Origin: Bacteroidaceae bacterium
GTDB taxonomy: Bacteria > Bacteroidota > Bacteroidia > Bacteroidales > Bacteroidaceae
Direction: 5' to 3'
Assembly (NCBI GenBank): GCA_024684455.1
Contig: JAIKWU010000009.1
Span: forward strand, 1-38,026
Length of the DNA stretch: 38,026 nt
Both the position numbers and the translations under genes were made by a program. A model generated the notes under the pieces. That model searched no databases. It was not told the origin of the DNA and worked only from the letters and a program-made list of their open reading frames with translations. How positions within the stretch are numbered: position 1 is the stretch's first letter; every line of letters begins with the position of its first letter. Below are positions 1 through 8,300 of the stretch, one piece after another.

Positions 1-4
1 TTAT

Positions 5-1390
5 ATGGAACCTATGTTTGTAATCATTGCGCTGGCGATTGTGGTGATCTTCCTGTTCATCAGCATCATCAACCGCTACCGCCGCTGCCCATCGGACAAG
101 ATTCTCGTGATCTACGGCAGCAAGAGTAACAAATCGAGTGCACGCTGTGTGCACGGCGGAGGTGCCTTCGTATGGCCTATCATCGAGGACTACGCCTACC
201 TGTCGCTGACTCCTATCAGCATCGACGCTAACCTGACGAATGCGCTGTCGAAGCAGAACATCCGTGTCGATGTGCCCAGCCGCTTCACCGTCGGTATCTC
301 GACCGACCCTGAGTCGATGAACGCTGCTGCCGAACGTCTGCTCGGACTGACGCCGGCTCAGATTCAGGAACTGGCTCGAGACATCTTGTTCGGTCAACTC
401 CGTCTGGTCATCGCCACGATGAGCATCGAGGAACTGAACAACGACCGCGACAAGTTTCTGGAGAGCATCTCGGCCAACGTCGAGGTGGAACTGAAGAAGA
501 TTGGTCTGCGACTGATCAACGTGAACGTGACCGACATCAAGGACGAGAGCGGATATATCGAGGCTCTCGGACGTGAGGCTGCTGCCAAGGCCATCAACGA
601 GGCCAAGGTGCGTGTGGCCGAACAGGACAAGGTCGGTGAAATCGGTAAGGCAGAAGCAGTCCGTGAGACACGTATCCGTACGGCCGAGGCCAACGCAACG
701 GCTGTGCAGGGTGAGAACGCTGCGAAGGTGGACATTGCGATGAGTGATGCCGACCGCCGTGAGAAGGAGGCCGAGGCTCAGCGCAAGGCTACGGCTGCCG
801 AGCGTGTGCAGCAGGCCAAGGCACAGCAGGAAGCCTACGCTGCCGAACGTGAAGCCGAAAACGCCCGTGCCGAACGTGAACAGGCCACGCAGAAGGCGAA
901 CATCCTCGTGCCGCAGGAAATCGAGAAGCGCCGTCTGATCATCGAGGCTGAAGCCGAGGCCGAGCAGAAACGCGTGAACGCCAAGGGTGAGGCCGACGCC
1001 ATCTTCGCCAAGATGGAGGCCGAGGCCAAGGGTCTGTACGAGGTGCTCACGAAGCAGGCTGCAGGTTACGACAAGATGGTGCAGGCTGCCGGCGGCGATG
1101 CCAACAAGGCCTATATGCTCCTCTTGCTGGAGAAACTCCCCGAACTGGTCAAGACGCAAGTCGAGGCTGTCAAGGGCATCAACATCGACCACGTCACGGT
1201 TTGGGACGGTGGCAACGGTGCCGACGGCAAAGGCTCGACGGCCAATTTCGTCAGCGGACTGATGAAGTCGGTTCCTCCGCTCAACGAACTCTTCAACATG
1301 GCAGGTCTCAATCTGCCCGAGTATTTGGCGAAGAAGAAAGAAGGAACCAATCCCGTTGAACACGCTGAAGCAGAGGAAGTGACAGAATGA
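5..1390 (+). CDS. Flotillin-like SPFH-domain protein
   Basis: A 461-residue membrane scaffold of the flotillin/YuaG type, expected to organise membrane microdomains. Residues about 3-22 form one N-terminal hydrophobic anchor, followed by CPSDKILVIYG, a sequence characteristic of bacterial flotillins. An SPFH/band-7 domain follows to about residue 190, then a long Ala/Glu/Lys/Arg-rich coiled coil (about 190-350) with the repeated EAEAEA pattern. The last 100 residues are hydrophilic with an acidic tail. The ATG is only four bases from the window edge, so an upstream start cannot be excluded, but the anchor directly after the Met fits a complete protein. The stop overlaps the start of the next gene (ATGA), so the two are probably translationally coupled. 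Flotillin operons often carry an NfeD-type partner, and none is seen here. Confidence 0.9.
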   Translation: MEPMFVIIALAIVVIFLFISIINRYRRCPSDKILVIYGSKSNKSSARCVHGGGAFVWPIIEDYAYLSLTPISIDANLTNALSKQNIRVDVPSRFTVGISTDPESMNAAAERLLGLTPAQIQELARDILFGQLRLVIATMSIEELNNDRDKFLESISANVEVELKKIGLRLINVNVTDIKDESGYIEALGREAAAKAINEAKVRVAEQDKVGEIGKAEAVRETRIRTAEANATAVQGENAAKVDIAMSDADRREKEAEAQRKATAAERVQQAKAQQEAYAAEREAENARAEREQATQKANILVPQEIEKRRLIIEAEAEAEQKRVNAKGEADAIFAKMEAEAKGLYEVLTKQAAGYDKMVQAAGGDANKAYMLLLLEKLPELVKTQVEAVKGINIDHVTVWDGGNGADGKGSTANFVSGLMKSVPPLNELFNMAGLNLPEYLAKKKEGTNPVEHAEAEEVTE

Positions 1391-2010
1391 AAGCATTCAT
1401 AGAACTCTTCCGCCAGACGTTCCCTTTGGCGATTCTGGCGGGACTCTGTATAGCCATAGCAGGCACGGTCTATCTCCGCGTAGGAGGCATAGGCGGTGCC
1501 TGCCTCTTTGCTTTCGGACTGATGACCGTGGTGTATTACGGTCTGAAACTCTACACGGGCACGGCGGGTTTTATCCGTGCGACAGGCGACTGGACGATGA
1601 TCTGCATCGTGCTCATCGGCAACATCGTGGGCTGTTGGCTGACGGCGCTGGCCGTGCGTTATGCGTTGCCTGACACCATCGAACCTGCCACTGCCATCCT
1701 CGAAGGACGGCTGGCGAAAGGTCCGTGGGCTTGTTTCCTGCTGGCCGTAGGTTGCGGATTCATCATGACGACGGCGGTGAACTTTGGCCGTCAGGGCAAG
1801 ATGCTGCCGCTGCTGTTCGGTGTGCCGATGTTCATCCTGTGCGGTTTTGCCCACAGCATCGCCGATGCCTTCTATTTCCTCGTTGCACCGCCCGACACGG
1901 TGTTTCAGTGGCCCGTCCTCGGGGTGTATCTGTGTGAGGTGCTCGGCAACTTTGTAGGCTGTAACCTCTACCGCTGGGTGAAGCCCAAAGAAAAAGAACT
2001 GCCTTTCTGA
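1387..2010 (+). CDS. Formate/nitrite transporter (FNT)-like membrane protein
   Basis: A 207-residue polytopic membrane protein with about six hydrophobic segments. The order of motifs recalls the formate/nitrite channel family: a glycine-rich first helix (AGLCIAIAGTVY), LKLYTG after helix 2, GNIVG in helix 3, a conserved His in the segment FAHSIADAFYF (the position of the FocA pore histidine) and GNFVG in the last helix. It is shorter than FocA/NirC (about 260-285 aa), as are other small FNT-like proteins of anaerobes. Its ATG overlaps the flotillin stop, so the pair should be co-expressed. The substrate (formate, nitrite, another small anion, or none) cannot be read from sequence. The family call is by motif recall only. 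Confidence 0.72.
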   Translation: MKAFIELFRQTFPLAILAGLCIAIAGTVYLRVGGIGGACLFAFGLMTVVYYGLKLYTGTAGFIRATGDWTMICIVLIGNIVGCWLTALAVRYALPDTIEPATAILEGRLAKGPWACFLLAVGCGFIMTTAVNFGRQGKMLPLLFGVPMFILCGFAHSIADAFYFLVAPPDTVFQWPVLGVYLCEVLGNFVGCNLYRWVKPKEKELPF

Positions 2011-2028
2011 CGAGAGGCAGTTCTTTTT
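1991..2028 (+). terminator. Rho-independent terminator overlapping a gene end
   Basis: A perfect 14-bp inverted repeat (AAAAAGAACTGCCT at 1991-2004 and its complement at 2015-2028) surrounds the stop codon of the FNT-like gene and ends in a T run. The 5' arm encodes the last residues of the protein. It should terminate the flotillin-FNT transcript. The A/T runs on both sides would also allow some function from the opposite strand. Confidence 0.85.
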
Positions 2029-2116
2029 CTTTGGTTATTCTATTTTTCAGTTAAACTTACGCCCTACGGGGCATCCCTACAAACGCGGCGTAGATATAGG
2101 TATAGGTGGTGGGGAA

Positions 2117-3361
2117 TCATCGGTAGTTGCTGAACAGTTGCCGGCCTTCCATCATGCGGAGGACCGTCTCTTCCAGTTCGGTGCGTTTGACGGTTTCGTT
2201 TCCCTTCCAGAAGTCGGGGTTGTACGTGGTGTGGCTGATGGCAGTCTTGAGGTCGGTCTGTTCCCCGATTTTCAGGGAGAAGTCGGGCTGTGTGCGGCCG
2301 GATAGTTCGCCGGTGCCGAGGTTGTAGAGCACGCTGTGCATACGGACGGGCCGTCCGATGAAGGTCGTGAGGGCATTGGCGCTTACGGTGGCGAGTTCCG
2401 AATAACTGTGTCGTGAGTTGAGCGCGTCGTGCGTCTTGGGGTCGAAGAGGTCGCCCACGCGCCGGAAACTGAAGTTGAGGTGGGCGACGAAGTCGTGTTC
2501 CTCGCCCGTGACGATGTCCTGCATGGTGAGTCCCAGCAGGTTGCCTTCACATCGCAGCACGCCGAGGGTCTTCTTATCGACATAGACGACGGCCTGGAGG
2601 ATGGGGCTTGATACGATGGGTAGCGGGTCGAAATAGAGGACGTAGCAGTCGGGGGTGGTGGGCGAGGTGCTGCGCAGTGTGTTGTACGTGACTTTGTAGT
2701 ATCGCTTGAAGTTCTCGCGCAGGGGTGAGATGATGCCGTGGATGTCGCCCGCGAGTTCAGGTGCGACGATGGAGAGTTGGGAGAGGGTGAAGAAGTTGGT
2801 GACGTACTGGTAGCGGACGATGGAATCGCTGGGCAGTCCGGCATAGCGTCCTTCGAGCAGGTGTGCCGTGGGGAGGCAGTAGGAGGTGCGTCCCCAGAAG
2901 AAGGCTTCGATGTATTCGTTGCAGACGCTGTCGGTCTGTGTCACCTGGCGGTAGAAATAATTGCCCTGTACCTTGCGCGACCGTCGGAATTCCTTGATGG
3001 CTTTCTTGACGACGCGCGTGGCCAGTCGGTCGCCCGACGGCAGCACGGTCACTTCTGCGATGTCGTAGGTGGCCGCCCGCAGTTTCACGACGGGGCCGAC
3101 GGCACTCACAGGAAGGTTGACCGTTTCATAACCGACGAACGAGATGCGTACATGTGCCGTGTCGGCTACGGGCAGCCGAAATTCGCCGTCGGAGTTTGAA
3201 ATCGTCGCCGTCCTGCTGGTGGAGTAGATGTTGGCATAGCCGACCGGCTCTCCCGTCTTTCCGTCCACGATTCGCGCATCCAGCAGGCGTGTCTGGCTCC
3301 ATGTGTTCAGGGCTACCGTAGCGGACAAGAGTGCCAGCAGCAGTTTGGTCATCACTTTCAT
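2117..3361 (-). CDS. Carboxypeptidase-like regulatory domain protein
   Basis: A 414-residue exported protein. Residues 1-22 are a signal peptide ending ALNTWSQ. Residues about 25-105 form a carboxypeptidase-D regulatory-like beta-sandwich, with the usual Bacteroidetes pattern: DGKTGEPVGYANIY, then SDGEFRL and VRISFVGYE. The remaining 300 residues match the kind of Bacteroidetes-specific C-terminal region found in DUF5686-like surface proteins, but I do not recognise a catalytic motif. There is no TonB-dependent receptor barrel, so this is not a SusC homologue. The gene stands alone and is divergent from the alpha-galactosidase gene. A -7-like box (TAACTTCG on the minus strand, 3366-3373) lies only a few bases before the ATG, so the transcript is either nearly leaderless or starts at the internal Met at 3352. 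Confidence 0.75.
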   Translation of the reverse strand: MKVMTKLLLALLSATVALNTWSQTRLLDARIVDGKTGEPVGYANIYSTSRTATISNSDGEFRLPVADTAHVRISFVGYETVNLPVSAVGPVVKLRAATYDIAEVTVLPSGDRLATRVVKKAIKEFRRSRKVQGNYFYRQVTQTDSVCNEYIEAFFWGRTSYCLPTAHLLEGRYAGLPSDSIVRYQYVTNFFTLSQLSIVAPELAGDIHGIISPLRENFKRYYKVTYNTLRSTSPTTPDCYVLYFDPLPIVSSPILQAVVYVDKKTLGVLRCEGNLLGLTMQDIVTGEEHDFVAHLNFSFRRVGDLFDPKTHDALNSRHSYSELATVSANALTTFIGRPVRMHSVLYNLGTGELSGRTQPDFSLKIGEQTDLKTAISHTTYNPDFWKGNETVKRTELEETVLRMMEGRQLFSNYR

Positions 3362-3365
3362 GCTG

Positions 3366-3373
3366 CGAAGTTA
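3366..3373 (-). promoter_or_regulatory. Possible -7 box, minus-strand gene at 3361
   Basis: The minus-strand sequence TAACTTCG resembles the Bacteroidetes -7 consensus TAnnTTTG with one change. A clear -33 TTG at the usual distance is not visible, and transcription would begin almost at the start codon, so this is tentative. Confidence 0.35.
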
Positions 3374-3420
3374 GCGAAAAACTTCTAATTGGAGAAATTT
3401 TCTTCATAGAAAACAACACG

Positions 3421-3502
3421 CTCCAAGTGCTTGGATTTTTCACGCCAAGTGCTTAGCGTCGTCACGCCAAGTGCTTAGCGTTGTCACGCCAAGTGCTTGG
3501 AC
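3421..3502. repeat. Four-unit palindrome array, 22-bp period
   Basis: The core CCAAGTGCTT begins at 3423, 3445, 3467 and 3489, exactly 22 bp apart. The outer units read CCAAGTGCTTGG and the inner two CGCCAAGTGCTTAGCG, each an imperfect palindrome about a central TG. The array lies between the divergent starts of the carboxypeptidase-domain gene and the alpha-galactosidase gene, upstream of the recognisable galactosidase promoter. The same architecture recurs at 34601-34680. The function is unknown; the 22-bp step would put the units on the same face of the helix. Confidence 0.9.
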
Positions 3503-3538
3503 GTGTCGGGAGGGTGCGTAAAAAAGAGGTGGATTGTA

Positions 3539-3569
3539 TTGTCTCTGTTCCAAAAATAACGTACCTTTG
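3539..3569 (+). promoter_or_regulatory. Promoter of the alpha-galactosidase gene
   Basis: TTG at 3539-3541 and TACCTTTG at 3562-3569 match the Bacteroidetes -33/-7 elements with a 20-bp spacer. Transcription would begin near 3576, leaving a very short leader before the ATG codons at 3583, 3586 and 3592. This rules out the longer upstream reading-frame extension. Confidence 0.75.
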
Positions 3570-3582
3570 CAGCGTTAAAACT

Positions 3583-5340
3583 ATGATGGATATGAAACAA
3601 CTGTTTGCTGTGCTGGCTGTGGCGGCTTTGCCGCTGTGTGCCAGTGGTCAGGAAGGCCCGACAATGGGCTGGAGTTCGTGGAACACGTTTGCGCTGAACA
3701 TCAGCGAGGACCTCATCAAAGAGCAGGCCGATGCGATGGTGAATAAAAAACTGTCGGATGTGGGCTATCGCTACATCAACATCGACGACGGCTACTTCGG
3801 CGGGCGTGACGCTGCAACGGGTCGTCTGCTCATTCATCCCACCCGTTTCCCCAATGGCATGAAGCCAGTGGTGGACTATATCCACTCTCTGGGCCTGAAG
3901 GCTGGCATCTACAGCGATGCGGGCCACAACACGTGCGGCAATTACTACGGCGGCGACAAGATTGCCCAGGGAGTCGGCCTGTACGAACACGATGACCAGG
4001 ACTGCCAGATGTTTTTCAACGAACTGGGGTTCGACTTCATCAAGGTCGATTTCTGCGGCGGCGACGCTCCGCAGAACAGCGAGCGGCTGTCGCTTGATGA
4101 GCAGACGCGTTACACCGCCATCAGTAAGGCGATACGCGAGACCGGCCGCGACGACGTGCGTCTGAACGTGTGCCGCTGGAACTATCCTGGCACGTGGGTC
4201 GATGACATCGCTTTCTCGTGGCGCACGACTCATGACATTGCCAACTCGTGGGAGTCGGTCAAGGGTATTATCGAGGAGAACCTGTACATGGCTGCCTATT
4301 GTCGCAACGGTCACTTCAACGACATGGACATGCTGGAGGTGGGCCGGTCGCTCACCGAGGAAGAGGACCGTACGCACTTCGGCATGTGGTGTATGCTGAA
4401 CAGTCCGCTGCTCATCGGCTGCGACATGAGAAACATCAAGACGTCGGCACTGAACCTGCTGCGCAACACCGACCTCATCGCCGTGAATCAGGACCCGCTC
4501 CATCAGCAGGCTTACCTCGTCGGGAAGAGCAACGACTGCTACGTGCTGGTGAGGGACGTGGAGGAACTGAACTCGACGCACCGCGTGTACTGCATCTACA
4601 ATCCGAACGAAGAGTCGAAACGCGTCACTGTCCACTTCGACGACATCGACTTGGGGGGCAACGTCACACTGCGCGACCTGCTGCAGCATCGCAACCTGAC
4701 GGCGAAAACGGAAAAGTACACGACAAGCGTGCCTGCCCACGGCATTCGCATCTATCGTGCCGATGCCGAGCAGCGGCTGGAGCGTCGTCGCTACGAGGCG
4801 GAGACGGGCTACATCCCCTCCTATCAGGAACTGCGCAACAATCAGACGTTTGTCAACGGCATCTACTCATACGACACCAACTGTTCGGGCGGCCTGAAGG
4901 CTGGCTGGTTGGGACGTTCGGCTGAAAACCGTCTGGAATGGGAGCACGTCTGGAGCCGTGAGGGTGGGGAGTATGTCCTCACGCTTGGCTACCTCTGTGG
5001 CGAAGACCGCCAAGTGACCGTCAGTGTGAACGGCTCGCCCGTGAAGACGATTACCGTGAACAGCGGTGGTTGGGGTACGGTGGGCACGGTCACGCTCAAC
5101 ATCGACCTGCAGGCTGGCGACAACGTAGTCGCCCTGTCGAATCCGACGGCATGGATGCCCGACATCGACTACATGACGTTGGAAAGCGTCGTGCCGACTG
5201 GCATCAAACCTGTCCAACAGCCTGAGGCAAGGAGCGAGACGGAAGAGGGTCTGTACGACTTGTCGGGCAGACGACTGCCGCCGACGCAACAGAGTGCAAA
5301 AGGCTTGTTGATTGAAAACGGAAAAAAGGTGTATCGCTAA
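3583..5340 (+). CDS. GH27 alpha-galactosidase, secreted
   Basis: A secreted exo-enzyme releasing terminal alpha-galactose, for example from galactomannan or raffinose-type sugars. After a signal peptide (cleavage near ASGQ) the GH27 barrel opens with MGWSSWNTF (about residue 28) and continues with NIDDGYFGG. The catalytic nucleophile is expected in KVDFCGG (D156) and the acid/base in DMDMLEVG (about D249), counting from 3583. Residues about 400-537 form a CBM35/CBM6-like beta-sandwich (YEAETG start, GGWGTVG, NPTAWMPDIDYM). The protein ends in the Prevotella-type C-terminal motif LYDLSGRRL...KKVYR. The frame is open upstream to 3481, but the promoter at 3539-3569 forces a start at 3583, 3586 or 3592. 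The 3' end overlaps the convergent neighbour by four bases and lies within a shared terminator hairpin. Confidence 0.93.
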   Translation: MMDMKQLFAVLAVAALPLCASGQEGPTMGWSSWNTFALNISEDLIKEQADAMVNKKLSDVGYRYINIDDGYFGGRDAATGRLLIHPTRFPNGMKPVVDYIHSLGLKAGIYSDAGHNTCGNYYGGDKIAQGVGLYEHDDQDCQMFFNELGFDFIKVDFCGGDAPQNSERLSLDEQTRYTAISKAIRETGRDDVRLNVCRWNYPGTWVDDIAFSWRTTHDIANSWESVKGIIEENLYMAAYCRNGHFNDMDMLEVGRSLTEEEDRTHFGMWCMLNSPLLIGCDMRNIKTSALNLLRNTDLIAVNQDPLHQQAYLVGKSNDCYVLVRDVEELNSTHRVYCIYNPNEESKRVTVHFDDIDLGGNVTLRDLLQHRNLTAKTEKYTTSVPAHGIRIYRADAEQRLERRRYEAETGYIPSYQELRNNQTFVNGIYSYDTNCSGGLKAGWLGRSAENRLEWEHVWSREGGEYVLTLGYLCGEDRQVTVSVNGSPVKTITVNSGGWGTVGTVTLNIDLQAGDNVVALSNPTAWMPDIDYMTLESVVPTGIKPVQQPEARSETEEGLYDLSGRRLPPTQQSAKGLLIENGKKVYR

Positions 5341-5360
5341 CGGCGATACACCTTTTTTCC
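5320..5360. terminator. Bidirectional terminator shared by convergent genes
   Basis: A perfect 18-bp inverted repeat (5320-5337 against 5343-5360, loop TAACG) sits across the overlapping stop codons of the GH27 gene and the lyase gene. Each arm ends in an A/T run, so it can terminate both transcripts. Both arms are coding: each strand reads GGA AAA AAG GTG TAT CGC, giving GKKVYR in both proteins. Confidence 0.9.
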
Positions 5361-8300
5361 TCCTATGATGTAGAGTCCCTTGGTGGGGTGACTGACGGGT
5401 CGGCCTGTGAGGTCAAAGACTCCATTGACTATTTTCTGTTGACCATTGACCATTGATTCGATGCCAGTGGGTTCGCCGGCGGGAATGACACGGAAGGGGA
5501 ATCCGTAGAGTTCCTTGACGGTGGTCGTCACAAGGGCATTATCCTCATCGACCGACCAGTAACGGTTGCTGGCGGAGTGGAAGATGATGTAGTCGGTCTT
5601 GTCGGCAGCCTGAACGAGGAAGGTGGCCGAGGCTCCCGTGGTGGTGGAGAGAGAGCCTGTCGTTCCGAGGTGGGCATTGTCAAGAGTGCTCATGAAATGG
5701 TAGCGATACTTTCCGTTCAACTGGCTTTGCGTGATGTTCCACACCTGCGCCTCGGTGGCTCCGTCGGTGCCCAGCGGTTCAAACACAGGACGCTTGCCGC
5801 CGTCGTTGGTCATGTAGAGACCCGTGCGGACATCCTCGACGAGGTAGTTGCCGCTCTCGATGATGTACGGCTCGGCCGAAAGCAGAAGTATGTTGTAAGT
5901 GGCAGCCAGTTCAACATCGCCACAGGTATAGGTGAACGACACCTCCTGCGACGACTGGATGTTTTCGAGGGTCAGGCTGCGCCCCGTGCTGCCGTCGCTC
6001 CACTGGAAGGTGCCGAAGGCGTAGAGATCGGCAATCTTGGGCGTGATGACAATGGTGTTGCCCACCTCGGCGATGACATCGGTGACGCCTGTATAGGACT
6101 TGTCACCGACACTGATGTGGTGCTCCATGTTGACGACATTGAGGTGGAAACGCTGCTCCTGCGTGCGACCGCCAGTGTTGGTATAGTGGCACACGTAGTC
6201 GCGGCTTGTGGTGATGTTGGGAATGACGACGACGCTGTTGTTCTTCACACCGTTGTCCCAGCGGTAGTCGTCGGTCCAGCCTGTCTGGTTGCCTGTGTAG
6301 AGAATCACGCTGGTGCCTGCAAAGACACTCTTTTCCGTAATCTGCTCTATCACGCCGTCAACCGTAATCTCGGGATGCAGACGGTCGGCAGTGCAGTCGC
6401 CTGCCACGGCGATGGAGAATAGCCGCTGGCTCTCAGTGCCGTTGGCATCGGTATAGGTGACGCGGTACATGTAACTGTGCTTGGCCGACACCTGAATGTT
6501 CTTCGTGGTCTGGCCTGTGTTCCATTTCCAAAGACCTGTGTCGGCGACGCCTTCGGGAAGGATGGGAATGAGCGTAATCGCTGTGTCACTGGGAGCAAAG
6601 GCGTGTGTACCATCGACAATGAAGGTGTATTTCAGCCCGCCCAGTTCTGTCTGATGGTAGGTCTTGCCCTTATGCTCAATCTGTCCGTCGATGAAGATGG
6701 GTGCCTTCGCTGGGTCAGCCATCTCAGGACGGTAGCACGTCAGCGTCGAGAAGCCGAGATGGTCGTAACCGCCAGAGTTCTCACCGTAACTGTGTCCGCC
6801 CATGTCGTAGCCGGCATCGCCACGAACGGCTCTCGCCGCCATTTCGCTGTATTGCATCTTCACACCCTTCACACCTTCGTAATGACCGACGACGCGGTCC
6901 CAGAACGGACGCATCTCGCCACGGTCCTCGTGACCTGTCTGCACCCATGCGTTGTGCCAGGCTGTGCGGCAGTCAGCGTAGTGATAGTTGGTCCATGGCA
7001 GTGTCGCGCCCTGCCCGCCGAAGTTGTGGGCAGCCACGTATTCGAGTCCGGCTGCGAGGCGATGGTCCATATAAGAGAACAGGTCGTCGCCCTGGTTCCA
7101 GCCCACCTGTGCAATATCGACTGCAAGTCCGGCTGCCATCTGCTCATGGCCAGCGTCGCGTCCTGTCTCCTGCATCTGTCCGAGCCGCCCGTAGGGGCCA
7201 CGTGCATCGTCGTGAACCACAGGGACAAGATTGCCGAGAAACTCGGTGAGTCCCCAGTTGTTGATGGCTTCGGTGCGGTTGAGCGTGGCAGCCTCGCTCC
7301 ATGTGCCGACATGGTCGTGCTTGAAGAAGGAAACGCCTTGGTTGTACATGTGTACGTCGTCGAGGAAGATGCCCCAGCACATCATCGCCAGTGTGTTGCA
7401 CAGTCCCCAGTTCGACCAGTAATGGCCAGGACGCTGACCGCCAGCACCTGGGTTCTGCGAGTTGTCCCATGTGGCATGACGGCGGCGCAGAAAATCGTTG
7501 GCTGGGCCGTACCATGTGTTCAAGACGTACTGCTTGAACTCAGCCAAGTCCTCTGGACTCCAGCCTGCATAGTCACGCACGAGTTCGGCGGCGTTGGCGA
7601 GTTCGTAGCCGTAGATGCCGCTAGCAAGCGATACGTTGGTGTCGCCGCCTACGTATTTGTTGCCACGTGCCCAAGCCATGAGAATGCGCACGGCGGCATC
7701 GGCATTGGCTTTTGTTCCGGCTATCTTCCAGACGAGGGCGTTCTGATAAGCCATCGCTGCACCACGTGCCACGTTCATGTAGTTCTGTCCGCTGCTGCCA
7801 CCACGGATGATGGTTTCGACTGGCCAGGTAGCAATGCCGCTCTGAGCATACTCGCCGTTGCGAAGGGCGTTGAATGCCGCTGTAATCGTCGGGTCGCCAG
7901 CAGCCAGCAACTGCTTGATGCGGTCGAAGTCGGCCTGAGTGTGCAGACAGCCTGGGTGAACAAAGCCATGCTCCGAGGCGAAGTCGCCACTCACCTTCTT
8001 CATGTTGAAGCCTTTACTTGCTTTCAGTGTGTTGAGAGCATTGGTAAGTTGTGTGATGCGCTGGTCGATATACTGCTGACTGATGCGGCCTGCCCGCTGT
8101 TCCATCTTTCCACAGAGGATTTCGTCCTGCATTTCAGCGATGGCATTGGCGGGATAGTTGTTGCCTATACTGGCGACGAATGTCTCACATTCGGCCAGTT
8201 TGCTTTCTAACGCAGAGAAGTCGCCAGGTGTCCCGTATCTGTACTCGTATTCAAGGTCTTCGGTCACAGCGGCGAGAGCCTTGACTTCTGCCTCCGTCAT

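Noticed and set aside
3421..3502. CRISPR-like array
   Set aside because: The repeated unit is only about 16 bp with 6-bp spacers at a 22-bp period, far from CRISPR repeat-spacer dimensions, and no cas gene is present.
6477..8210. A 577-residue plus-strand open frame opposite the lyase gene
   Set aside because: It is antisense to a well-supported secreted enzyme. Its composition is Cys/Val/His-rich, as expected from reading Bacteroidales codons on the wrong strand.
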